From CAZOKO01 sp964580455 (GTDB lineage Bacteria > Desulfobacterota > WTBG01), in contig CAZOKO010000044.1 of the NCBI GenBank assembly GCA_964580455.1, forward strand, positions 1-20,549: a stretch of 20,549 nt of DNA, given 5' to 3'. Of this stretch, positions 1-6,362 are shown one piece after another. The notes under the pieces were generated by a model. The model did not search any database. It had not been told where the DNA came from and saw nothing but the letters and a program-made list of their open reading frames with translations. Every line of letters begins with the position of its first letter. The stretch's first letter is position 1. A program made the position numbers and the translations under genes.

Positions 1-365
1 TCTGCATTTATTACACCCCCGGATAACTCAGTCGCTTATGCCAGAATTTCAGTTTGATAACCCTTTTTTGATTTCTCATCCATCTTATCCTTTACCCACA
101 GGATATTCTGTGGTATATAGGAAGTGAGTAAAACAGACGGGGGGTTTAAAGTGATGAGAAAAGTAATACCACCATGCTTGACTATTGATGTTGTTAAGTA
201 CTGCTGCTGTTTATGCTGAAGTAACAAGAAAGACTATATCTAATCCAGATGGAACCACCAAGTAAACTTGAGTCTGATAAGAGTTATCCAATAGAAAAGA
301 AGGATGAAAAATAAAGTATGGTCATTGAACGGGAATGAATAAACATCATTTGAGGGGAAATTATT
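1..365. other. Non-coding stretch upstream of the first RHH gene
   Basis: No convincing gene. A forward frame is open from base 2 to the TGA at 125-127 and includes an ATG at 38. It could be the end of a partial gene, but it has no recognisable family and no ribosome site before the ATG. A weak promoter-like pair lies at 268-273 (TTGAGT) and 292-297 (TAGAAA) with an 18-base spacer. Minus-strand reading frames here look like chance. Confidence 0.4.
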
Positions 366-563
366 ATGGTTATGAGAAAAAAAAATGATACATCTGGTAA
401 AAAAATAATGCGCTCCTTTTTCCTTGATAAAAAGCAATTGGAAAGACTTAACAGGTTATCAGCAACAACCCGAGTTCCTATGGCAGTGTATATAAGGGAC
501 GGGCTGGAGCTTGTACTGAATAAGCATGAAAAAAAGTTAAAAAATAAAAACGTGAGATTATAG
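366..563 (+). CDS. Ribbon-helix-helix DNA-binding protein, copy 1
   Basis: A 65-residue basic protein with the shape of a CopG/Arc-type ribbon-helix-helix domain. A short beta strand at about residues 15-20 (MRSFFL) is followed by helix 1 (about 22-35, KKQLERLNRLSATT) and helix 2 (about 38-54, PMAVYIRDGLELVL), then a lysine-rich tail. Such proteins dimerise and put the paired strand in the major groove of DNA, usually as a repressor. Whether this one represses itself or the PilZ gene is unknown. The start is the ATG at 366, with GAGGGG at 352-357 eight bases upstream; an ATG two codons on (372) is also possible. The PilZ gene follows after 114 bases. An identical copy lies at 1374. No toxin gene is visible beside it, so an antitoxin role is not supported. 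Confidence 0.8.
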   Translation: MVMRKKNDTSGKKIMRSFFLDKKQLERLNRLSATTRVPMAVYIRDGLELVLNKHEKKLKNKNVRL

Positions 564-630
564 GATCAAAACTACCATCTCACTTTGCCGATCAGGTTAA
601 ACGGCAGAGTTGCGTTGCAACATAGTTTTT
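552..630 (+). other. Structured spacer between RHH and PilZ genes, copy 1
   Basis: Three hairpins can be drawn in a row: GTGAGAT (552-558) with ATCTCAC (577-583); TGCCG (586-590) with CGGCA (602-606); and GTTGC (609-613) with GCAAC (617-621), the last followed by ATAG and five T (626-630). The first overlaps the RHH stop codon. This could be an intercistronic attenuator or terminator, or a structured 5' region of the PilZ mRNA. It does not match the c-di-GMP riboswitch consensus as I know it. The same structure recurs 1008 bases on. Confidence 0.45.
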
Positions 631-677
631 AGAAAAGGTAATAAAAAACATGGGCGATTACACAGAGAAATAATAGA

Positions 678-1001
678 GTGGAAAACAGAAGAAGCTTCAG
701 TCGATTTGACACGCAGCTGAAGGCTAAATATTTTTTAAAAGAGCGAAAAGAAAGCTGGGAAAAATGTACTGTCATTGATATCAGTCGTAAGGGGATGGGT
801 ATTGTTTTTGTAACCCGGGAGAAGATCAATGTTGGTTCAACCATCCTTTTAGAAATAGCTGTTCCTGAAGAATTAAAGGCTATTCACGCTATAGGGATAT
901 TAAGGTGGATCAGACAAAAGGGGAAGGATTTTATCGGTGGTGTTGAGTCAACTAAGATATTAGATGATGTTAAACTGTATTACAGTCCTTTAGAAAAGTG
1001 A
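678..1001 (+). CDS. PilZ-domain protein (predicted c-di-GMP binder), copy 1
   Basis: A 107-residue, single-domain PilZ protein. Both parts of the c-di-GMP-binding signature are present: RxxxR at residues 5-9 (RSFSR) and DxSxxG at 34-39 (DISRKG). Beta-rich sequence follows (IVFVTREKINVGSTILLEIAV) to the end. Known family members bind cyclic di-GMP and pass the signal to motility, exopolysaccharide or transcription machinery; the partner here is unknown. The start is a GTG at 678, since an in-frame stop at 642-644 excludes any longer ATG start. Its own ribosome site is weak. A seven-codon frame with a better site (AAAAGG at 633-638, ATG 650, TAA 671-673) ends just before the GTG and could couple translation. 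The stop codon lies in a terminator-like hairpin. Confidence 0.88.
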   Translation: MENRRSFSRFDTQLKAKYFLKERKESWEKCTVIDISRKGMGIVFVTREKINVGSTILLEIAVPEELKAIHAIGILRWIRQKGKDFIGGVESTKILDDVKLYYSPLEK

Positions 1002-1024
1002 ACGTAACCACCCAAGTTCATTTT
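995..1024 (+). terminator. Terminator-like hairpin after PilZ gene, copy 1
   Basis: AAAGTGAAC (995-1003) pairs with GTTCATTTT (1016-1024), nine pairs with one G:U, across a 12-base loop. The 3' arm runs into four T. It overlaps the PilZ stop codon. The stem is AT-rich, so strength is uncertain. Confidence 0.45.
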
Positions 1025-1373
1025 AGGCAGGATTCACGAGATAATAAATCAAGTGGTTTCTTTGATAACCCTTTTTTGATTTCTCATCCATCTTATCCTT
1101 TACCCACAGGATATTCTGTGGTATATAGGAAGTGAGTAAAACAGACGGGGGGTTTAAAGTGATGAGAAAAGTAATACCACCATGCTTGACTATTGATGTT
1201 GTTAAGTACTGCTGCTGTTTATGCTGAAGTAACAAGAAAGACTATATCTAATCCAGATGGAACCACCAAGTAAACTTGAGTCTGATAAGAGTTATCCAAT
1301 AGAAAAGAAGGATGAAAAATAAAGTATGGTCATTGAACGGGAATGAATAAACATCATTTGAGGGGAAATTATT
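1002..1373. other. Repeat junction and non-coding stretch before second RHH gene
   Basis: Holds the end of repeat copy 1, the 16-base junction spacer (1045-1060) and the non-coding left part of copy 2. A forward frame from GTG 998, which overlaps the PilZ stop as GTGA, runs without a stop across the junction to TGA at 1133-1135. It has no clear ribosome site and I do not call it a gene. Confidence 0.4.
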
Positions 1374-1571
1374 ATGGTTATGAGAAAAAAAAATGATACA
1401 TCTGGTAAAAAAATAATGCGCTCCTTTTTCCTTGATAAAAAGCAATTGGAAAGACTTAACAGGTTATCAGCAACAACCCGAGTTCCTATGGCAGTGTATA
1501 TAAGGGACGGGCTGGAGCTTGTACTGAATAAGCATGAAAAAAAGTTAAAAAATAAAAACGTGAGATTATAG
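1374..1571 (+). CDS. Ribbon-helix-helix DNA-binding protein, copy 2
   Basis: Identical in sequence to the 65-residue RHH protein at 366-563, with the same GAGGGG ribosome site eight bases before the ATG. A second gene doubles the dose of a putative DNA-binding regulator but adds no new protein. If the protein controls its own promoter, both copies would be controlled alike because the 5' flank is duplicated too (313 identical bases upstream). The confidence limit is the same as for copy 1: the fold is clear, the target is not. Confidence 0.78.
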   Translation: MVMRKKNDTSGKKIMRSFFLDKKQLERLNRLSATTRVPMAVYIRDGLELVLNKHEKKLKNKNVRL

Positions 1572-1638
1572 GATCAAAACTACCATCTCACTTTGCCGAT
1601 CAGGTTAAACGGCAGAGTTGCGTTGCAACATAGTTTTT
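1560..1638 (+). other. Structured spacer between RHH and PilZ genes, copy 2
   Basis: Exact copy of the three-hairpin spacer at 552-630: pairs 1560-1566 with 1585-1591, 1594-1598 with 1610-1614, and 1617-1621 with 1625-1629, followed by five T at 1634-1638. Confidence 0.45.
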
Positions 1639-1685
1639 AGAAAAGGTAATAAAAAACATGGGCGATTACACAGAGAAATAATAGA

Positions 1686-2009
1686 GTGGAAAACAGAAGA
1701 AGCTTCAGTCGATTTGACACGCAGCTGAAGGCTAAATATTTTTTAAAAGAGCGAAAAGAAAGCTGGGAAAAATGTACTGTCATTGATATCAGTCGTAAGG
1801 GGATGGGTATTGTTTTTGTAACCCGGGAGAAGATCAATGTTGGTTCAACCATCCTTTTAGAAATAGCTGTTCCTGAAGAATTAAAGGCTATTCACGCTAT
1901 AGGGATATTAAGGTGGATCAGACAAAAGGGGAAGGATTTTATCGGTGGTGTTGAGTCAACTAAGATATTAGATGATGTTAAACTGTATTACAGTCCTTTA
2001 GAAAAGTGA
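1686..2009 (+). CDS. PilZ-domain protein (predicted c-di-GMP binder), copy 2
   Basis: Identical to the 107-residue PilZ protein at 678-1001, with both RxxxR (residues 5-9) and DxSxxG (34-39) intact, so neither copy shows decay. It uses the same GTG start and the same seven-codon frame just upstream (ATG 1658, TAA 1679-1681). Exact identity, including silent positions, means the duplication is very recent, is kept identical by gene conversion, or is not real. Confidence 0.86.
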   Translation: MENRRSFSRFDTQLKAKYFLKERKESWEKCTVIDISRKGMGIVFVTREKINVGSTILLEIAVPEELKAIHAIGILRWIRQKGKDFIGGVESTKILDDVKLYYSPLEK

Positions 2010-2032
2010 ACGTAACCACCCAAGTTCATTTT
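2003..2032 (+). terminator. Terminator-like hairpin after PilZ gene, copy 2
   Basis: Exact copy of the hairpin at 995-1024. Here it would also separate forward transcription of the repeat from the convergent tRNA-Arg gene. Confidence 0.45.
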
Positions 2033-2068
2033 AGGCAGGATTCACGAGATAAACAAGATTATTTTCCC

Positions 2069-2145
<77 letters not shown>

Positions 2146-2216
2146 ACCGTAATGTTTTCACGTTGTAAAATCTGAGTGTATCTCAGAGCTTACCATCACT
2201 GGTAAAGACAGGGTAT

Positions 2217-2245
2217 TTTATACAACTTCTGAGAACCTTCGTCAA
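2217..2245 (-). promoter_or_regulatory. Sigma-70-type promoter for tRNA-Arg
   Basis: On the minus strand, TTGACG (2245-2240) and TATAAA (2222-2217) are separated by 17 bases, both five of six to consensus. Transcription would start near 2210 and give a leader of about 65 bases. The leader contains two small inverted repeats, TTACCA/TGGTAA and CTGAG/CTCAG. Confidence 0.75.
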
Positions 2246-2460
2246 GTCACTATTGGAACTTAGCTTGAGTTTCTCGCGGGGTCCAACCTGCCCTCTTCCT
2301 CAGACACGCAATTTCCCTATACGTCCCATATGAAGGCAATCTCTTGTTGATTTGAATGGATTTATGCCGTAATATTGCGATTTTATTTAATAATACTTCA
2401 GGTAGCATCTGTATATTTATTTGTTGATTAACTTATTTTGCTCAATTATAAAAATAAAGC
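2246..2460. other. Intergenic stretch, mostly featureless
   Basis: No gene, tRNA or clear repeat seen. The only signal is a second forward promoter-like pair, TTGATT (2424-2429) and TATAAA (2447-2452) with a 17-base spacer. It lies in very AT-rich sequence and may be chance. Confidence 0.4.
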
Positions 2461-2489
2461 TTGCTTTTTATAGCTATATTTGTTATAAT
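2461..2489 (+). promoter_or_regulatory. Forward promoter with consensus extended -10
   Basis: TTGCTT (2461-2466), a 17-base spacer and a perfect TATAAT (2484-2489) preceded by TG at 2481-2482, the extended -10 form. Transcription would start near 2496. No protein gene follows before the hairpin at 2522-2564, so it most likely serves a short RNA or a long leader for kdsB. Confidence 0.65.
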
Positions 2490-2495
2490 TATCGT

Positions 2496-2573
2496 TATCG
2501 CATCACTCCTTTGCGTAAGGGAAGGACGATACCTTAAAAATATGAAAGAACGGATATCGTCTTTCTCTTTTTT
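2496..2573 (+). ncRNA. Candidate small RNA (about 78 nt), family unknown
   Basis: Defined by a good promoter (2461-2489) and a terminator-like hairpin with a T-rich tail (2522-2573). Between them lies ACTCCTTT (2505-2512), then a small CCTT/AAGG stem-loop. The only reading frame is 15 codons (ATG 2542), inside the hairpin. I do not recognise it as 6S, SRP RNA, tmRNA, RNase P or a known riboswitch. It could instead be an attenuated leader for kdsB. Both ends are inferred from motifs. Confidence 0.4.
2522..2573 (+). terminator. Terminator-like hairpin 1
   Basis: AAGGACGATA (2522-2531) pairs with TATCGTCTTT (2555-2564), ten pairs with one G:U, around a 23-base AT-rich loop. It is followed by a pyrimidine run ending in six T (2568-2573). 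Only the forward strand has the T tract. Confidence 0.6.
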
Positions 2574-2621
2574 ACTACCTTTTAGCTAAAAAATTAGATG
2601 GTTTGTCTTTTCATTTTTTGG

Positions 2622-2675
2622 AGAGACGGTAGCTTCTTGAGATTCCCCTCCTTTCTGGCTATCGTCTCTTTTCTT
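2622..2675 (+). terminator. Terminator-like hairpin 2 with C/T-rich loop
   Basis: AGAGACGGTAGC (2622-2633) pairs with GCTATCGTCTCT (2658-2669), twelve pairs with one G:U, followed by TTTCTT. The stem resembles hairpin 1 (shared core GACGRTA/TATCGTC). Its 24-base loop contains CCTCCTTTCT (2647-2656), the same ten bases as the 16S rRNA anti-Shine-Dalgarno end. Confidence 0.6.
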
Positions 2676-2784
2676 ATTTGCAGAAAGTATGAAGTGGACT
2701 GTTGGCCGTGGACTTTTTCCCCTTCGTGCTTGCAAGGTTTGTGGTAGCAATAGTTAATAATTAAGATGTGACCCCTTTATTTTC

Positions 2785-2812
2785 TTGATTTTTAAGGTTG
2801 CTGTAGTATAGT
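2785..2812 (+). promoter_or_regulatory. Promoter for kdsB-pyrG
   Basis: TTGATT (2785-2790), 16-base spacer, TATAGT (2807-2812, five of six). Transcription would start near 2819, before the ATG at 2863. Because the -10 box covers the TTG at 2812, this promoter argues against the longer start of kdsB. Confidence 0.5.
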
Positions 2813-2862
2813 TGCTGAGAAAAAATGAAGTCTCACATATTATTTATGATATCCACTATAGA

Positions 2863-3606
2863 ATGAATGCTGCAGCCATCATACCTTCCCGCTATTTCTC
2901 TACCAGATTGGAAGGAAAACCACTGATAGATATTGCTGGTAAACCCATGGTTCAAAGGGTCTATGAGTCAGCTCAAAAGGCTCAATTGATTGACCAGGTA
3001 GTTGTGGCAACTGATGACAGAAGGATTTTAGAAACCGTAATCGGTTTTGGTGGTAAGGCTGAACTTACATCCACTAATCATTTAAGTGGGACAGACCGAA
3101 TAGCAGAAGTTGTTGATCGACTTTCCTGTGATATTGTGGTCAATCTCCAGGGGGATGAACCCCTTATGGAGTCTCGGTTGATTGATGAAGTAGTAAGGCT
3201 GGTCATGGATAACGCTGAAGTTTATATGGCATCGGCAAAATCACCGATAAGGCAGGTGGAAGAGCTTACAGATCCCAATGTAGTAAAGGTGGTATCAGAC
3301 TGTGATGGTTATGCCTTATATTTTTCCCGTTCTCCCATACCGTACTGCCCAACTGGAAGTGAAGATTTACTTGCTCCCATAGGTTTTAAACACATTGGAC
3401 TCTATGTTTACAAAAAAGATTTTCTAATGAAATTTGTCGCATTAGGCCCTTCACCTCTGGAAAAACAGGAAAGGCTTGAGCAGCTGAGGGCACTTGAAAA
3501 TGGCTATCGAATCAAACTGGTTTATACTGAGTATGATTCAATAGGAGTAGATACGCCGGAAGATGTAAAGCGGGTAATTAAAAAGGTTGAGGAGCGCAAG
3601 GATTGA
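2863..3606 (+). CDS. kdsB: 3-deoxy-manno-octulosonate cytidylyltransferase (CMP-Kdo synthetase)
   Basis: Joins CTP and Kdo to give CMP-Kdo plus pyrophosphate in the cytosol, the activated sugar for the LPS inner core. From the ATG at 2863 the protein is 247 residues, the normal family length. It opens with the nucleotide-binding motif IPSRYFSTRLEGKPL (7-21), has LQGDEP at 95-100 and the FSRSPIP segment further on. A longer frame from TTG 2812 would add 17 residues that do not fit the family, which starts just before AIIP; it would also overlap the predicted -10 box. The ribosome site before 2863 is weak. pyrG, which makes its substrate CTP, follows after 38 bases and is probably co-transcribed. 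Family assignment is secure; the start is likely. Confidence 0.96.
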   Translation: MNAAAIIPSRYFSTRLEGKPLIDIAGKPMVQRVYESAQKAQLIDQVVVATDDRRILETVIGFGGKAELTSTNHLSGTDRIAEVVDRLSCDIVVNLQGDEPLMESRLIDEVVRLVMDNAEVYMASAKSPIRQVEELTDPNVVKVVSDCDGYALYFSRSPIPYCPTGSEDLLAPIGFKHIGLYVYKKDFLMKFVALGPSPLEKQERLEQLRALENGYRIKLVYTEYDSIGVDTPEDVKRVIKKVEERKD

Positions 3607-3644
3607 TAGATAATCATTAAACATAGGCTGAGAGTAATTTTAAC

Positions 3645-5264
3645 ATGAAATCAAAATTAATTTTCGTCACAGGTGGTGTGCTTTCTTCCCTGGGAAAGGG
3701 GCTGGCATCAGCCTCGATTGGTGCCCTCCTTGAAGCCAGGGGATTAAAAATCACGCTTCAGAAGCTGGATCCATACATCAACGTCGATCCGGGGACGATG
3801 AACCCTTTTCAGCATGGTGAGGTTTTTGTGACAGATGACGGTGCGGAAACAGACCTGGATCTTGGGCACTACGAAAGATTTACTGCCGCCAGACTGGGGA
3901 AGAAGAATAATTTCACCACAGGACAAATCTACGATGCAGTGATATCCAAAGAAAGAAGGGGAGATTACCTTGGAGGAACTGTGCAGGTCATTCCCCACAT
4001 CACAGATGAAATCAAAAAGAATATTTTAGGGGCTGCAGATGGTGTAGATGTAGTCATCATTGAGATTGGAGGAACGGTAGGGGATATTGAATCTCTTCCT
4101 TTCCTGGAAGCGATAAGACAGCTAAAAGGTGATTTGGGAAAGGAGAATGTACTCTATGTTCATGTTACTCTTGTTCCCTTTGTCAATACAGCGGGTCAGC
4201 TGAAGACCAAGCCCACTCAGCACAGCGTAAGAGAACTGCGAGAAATAGGAATACAACCGGATATCCTATTGTGCAGGACAGATCGCTTTCTCTCTGATGA
4301 AATAAAAACTAAAATCGCCCTCTTTTGTAATATTGAGAAGGATGCAGTTATTACTGCAAAAGATGTGGAAACTATTTATGAGGTGCCGATTCTCTTTCAT
4401 AAAGAAGGGTTAGATGAAAAGATAGTTGAAAAGCTCAATATTTGGACAAGATCACCCCGCTTAGATACCTGGCGGAGAATCGTAAAAAAATTGAAAGAGC
4501 CCAAGTTCTCTACTACCATTGCTATTGTGGGAAAATATGTTGATTTGGAGGATTCTTACAAGAGTTTAAATGAGGCCTTATTTCACGGTGGTCTTGCCAA
4601 TGAAACACGGGTTAATCTGAAATTTGTTGATTCAGAAAAGATTGAAAATGAAGGTTTGGGTAATACCTTTCGTGATGTGGATGGGATCCTCATTCCAGGA
4701 GGTTTTGGTAACAGAGGGATTGAAGGTAAAATAAAAGCGATCAGATACAGCAGAGAGAATAAAATTCCATTTTTGGGCATTTGTCTTGGCATGCAGCTGG
4801 CTGTAATAGAATTTGCCAGGAATGTTTGTAAGCTTAAAGGAGCTCACAGCACAGAATTTGATTCCCGCACCCCATATCCCGTCATCTATCTATTAAAAGA
4901 ATGGACTGACTATAAAAATCAAACAATCCAGAAGAGGGATGAAGGCACTGCCAAAGGGGGTACAATGAGGTTGGGGGCATACCCCTGCAAATTGAAGAAA
5001 AAAACTAAAGCATATGAAGCCTATAAAAAACTGGAGGTTTCAGAAAGACACAGGCACCGCTATGAGTTTAATAACCACTTTAGAGGAGAATTTACAAAGG
5101 CAGGTTTAGAATTGAGTGGTACCTCCCCTAATGGTGAACTAGTAGAAGTTGTTGAAATTGCCTCACACCCCTGGTTTTTGGCCTGTCAATTTCATCCCGA
5201 ATTTAAATCACGCCCTATGAGTCCTCATCCCTTCTTTAAAAATTTCATTAAAGCAACCCTATAG
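3645..5264 (+). CDS. pyrG: CTP synthase (glutamine-hydrolysing)
   Basis: Converts UTP to CTP using ATP and glutamine. The 539 residues show the two expected domains. The N-terminal amidoligase domain (about 1-270) has FVTGGVLSSLGKG (7-19) and GGTVGDIES; the C-terminal class I glutaminase domain (about 290-539) has the nucleophile Cys380 in GICLGMQ and the partners His517 and Glu519 in FHPEF. The catalytic triad is complete. It sits directly after kdsB, which uses CTP, and before the kdsA operon, so CTP supply and LPS building are linked in this layout. No pyrimidine attenuator is visible in the 38-base gap upstream. The ATG at 3645 has only a poor ribosome site. Nothing looks damaged. Confidence 0.98.
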   Translation: MKSKLIFVTGGVLSSLGKGLASASIGALLEARGLKITLQKLDPYINVDPGTMNPFQHGEVFVTDDGAETDLDLGHYERFTAARLGKKNNFTTGQIYDAVISKERRGDYLGGTVQVIPHITDEIKKNILGAADGVDVVIIEIGGTVGDIESLPFLEAIRQLKGDLGKENVLYVHVTLVPFVNTAGQLKTKPTQHSVRELREIGIQPDILLCRTDRFLSDEIKTKIALFCNIEKDAVITAKDVETIYEVPILFHKEGLDEKIVEKLNIWTRSPRLDTWRRIVKKLKEPKFSTTIAIVGKYVDLEDSYKSLNEALFHGGLANETRVNLKFVDSEKIENEGLGNTFRDVDGILIPGGFGNRGIEGKIKAIRYSRENKIPFLGICLGMQLAVIEFARNVCKLKGAHSTEFDSRTPYPVIYLLKEWTDYKNQTIQKRDEGTAKGGTMRLGAYPCKLKKKTKAYEAYKKLEVSERHRHRYEFNNHFRGEFTKAGLELSGTSPNGELVEVVEIASHPWFLACQFHPEFKSRPMSPHPFFKNFIKATL

Positions 5265-5297
5265 TTATAGCCCACATGATAAAAAAAGCTTGTTTCT

Positions 5298-5320
5298 ATA
5301 TTCTTTAAGAATATTCTTTT
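5298..5320 (+). terminator. Weak terminator-like hairpin after pyrG
   Basis: ATATTC (5298-5303) pairs with GAATAT (5309-5314) and is followed by TCTTTT. The stem is only AT-rich pairs, so it may not stop transcription efficiently. Confidence 0.3.
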
Positions 5321-5339
5321 GGAGCATTAAGGAAGCATA

Positions 5340-5368
5340 TTGACATATTGACAATAAGGAGCTATAAG
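5340..5368 (+). promoter_or_regulatory. Promoter for the kdsA-lpt operon
   Basis: A perfect TTGACA (5340-5345), 17-base spacer and TATAAG (5363-5368, five of six). A second TTGACA (5351 region) overlaps the spacer. The start would be near 5375, giving a leader of about 78 bases before the kdsA start at 5453. Confidence 0.7.
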
Positions 5369-5452
5369 ATTAGATTCTTATAAATTAGTCAGGATTTTTC
5401 AGCTTGCTATCTCTCTTTTTTTATTGATATAATAGTTACGAAAGGGTAATCA

Positions 5453-6280
5453 TTGACTAGGGAAATTATAATAAAAAATGTGCCTGTAGGAGGCAATAAC
5501 CCTTTAGTATTGATAGCTGGTCCTTGTGTTATTGAAGGATTGGACATTACTTTTGATATTGCCAGTACTCTGAAAGAGATTACAGCTTCTCTATCCATCC
5601 CTTATATATTCAAATCCTCCTATGATAAGGCTAATAGAAGTTCTCTCAGTTCATATAGAGGACCTGGCTTAGAGAAGGGTCTTGAGGTTCTTCAGGAGGT
5701 AAAGAAGAAGCTCGATATTCCTGTTCTATCGGATGTCCATCGTTTTGAAGAAATAGAGTCTGCGGCGGAGGTTTTGGATGTCCTTCAAATTCCTGCCTTT
5801 CTTTCCCGACAAACTGATTTTATTATCAAGGTAGCTGAAGCAGGCAGGTCGGTTAATATTAAGAAAGGACAGTTCATGTCTCCCTATGAAGTAAAGAACG
5901 TAATTGACAAAGTGATTTCAACTGGCAACCAGAATGTGTTTGTTACTGAAAGGGGCTTTTCCTTTGGCTACAATAATCTGATTGCAGATATGCGTTCATT
6001 AGTGATTATGCGAGACCTCGGCTATCCCGTAGTGTTTGATGCTACGCACAGTGTACAGCTCCCAGGAGGATTAGGAACTGCCTCAGGTGGACAGCGACAA
6101 TTTGTATCCTATCTTTCCCGTGCGGCTACTGCAGTCGGGATCGATGCGCTTTTTATGGAAGTTCATTTACAACCTGATAGTGCTTTATGTGATGCATCGA
6201 ACATGCTGGATTTAAATTCATTACCGTTTTTGCTTAAACAGATAAAATCAATTGATAAGATAGTTAAAGGGAAAACCTGA
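5453..6280 (+). CDS. kdsA: 3-deoxy-8-phosphooctulonate synthase (Kdo-8-P synthase), metal-dependent type
   Basis: Condenses phosphoenolpyruvate with arabinose 5-phosphate to Kdo 8-phosphate, the first committed step of Kdo synthesis. The 275 residues include AGPCVIE near the N-terminus, FKSSYDKANRSS, and FDATHSVQLPGG. Cys25, His199, Glu236 and Asp247 match the four metal ligands known in the Aquifex aeolicus enzyme (Cys11, His185, Glu222, Asp233) with one constant offset of 14. The E. coli type has Asn in place of the Cys, so this is predicted to need a divalent metal. The start is TTG at 5453, with GAAAGGG just upstream; the next Met is far inside the protein. It has its own promoter and begins the Kdo/LPS-export block. 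A kdsD gene for arabinose 5-phosphate is not seen here. Confidence 0.97.
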   Translation: MTREIIIKNVPVGGNNPLVLIAGPCVIEGLDITFDIASTLKEITASLSIPYIFKSSYDKANRSSLSSYRGPGLEKGLEVLQEVKKKLDIPVLSDVHRFEEIESAAEVLDVLQIPAFLSRQTDFIIKVAEAGRSVNIKKGQFMSPYEVKNVIDKVISTGNQNVFVTERGFSFGYNNLIADMRSLVIMRDLGYPVVFDATHSVQLPGGLGTASGGQRQFVSYLSRAATAVGIDALFMEVHLQPDSALCDASNMLDLNSLPFLLKQIKSIDKIVKGKT

Positions 6281-6362
6281 ACTTAGCTTACGTAATTAGG
6301 ATGGCAGTCTAAAGACTCATTGGTATTCTCCACATGCACGATCTTTTAAACGCTGGAGTGGT

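Larger units (their letters stand above)
53..1044. repeat. Direct repeat, copy 1 (992 bp)
   Basis: This stretch recurs at 1061-2052. I compared the two copies line by line and saw no base difference. The unit begins at TTTGATAACC and ends at ACGAGATAA; bases outside these limits differ (ATTTCAG before copy 1, GGTTTC before copy 2). Each unit carries an RHH gene, a structured spacer, a PilZ gene and a terminator-like hairpin. I see no transposase, inverted terminal repeats or clear target-site duplication, so an insertion sequence is not supported. It could be a very recent tandem duplication or an assembly artefact. Confidence 0.97.
1061..2052. repeat. Direct repeat, copy 2 (992 bp)
   Basis: Second copy of the unit at 53-1044, offset by exactly 1008 bases. 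A 16-base non-repeated spacer (1045-1060, TAAATCAAGTGGTTTC) separates the copies. The right end lies 17 bases from the CCA end of the minus-strand tRNA-Arg. tRNA 3' ends are common integration sites, but I see no second copy of the tRNA tail that would mark an att site in this window. Confidence 0.97.

Noticed and set aside
36..437. Two minus-strand frames of 63 and 65 codons in repeat copy 1, and their twins in copy 2
   Set aside because: No ribosome sites, no recognisable family, and the second overlaps the RHH gene antisense. They are duplicated only because the DNA is.
552..677. A c-di-GMP (GEMM) riboswitch upstream of the PilZ gene
   Set aside because: Tempting given the PilZ product, but the conserved GEMM-I core and tetraloop-receptor sequences are not seen.
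53..2052. An insertion sequence or integron cassette
   Set aside because: No transposase or integrase gene, no terminal inverted repeats and no recognisable recombination site.
2812..2862. Longer kdsB start at TTG 2812
   Set aside because: The added 17 residues do not fit the family, there is no ribosome site, and the TTG overlaps the predicted -10 box.
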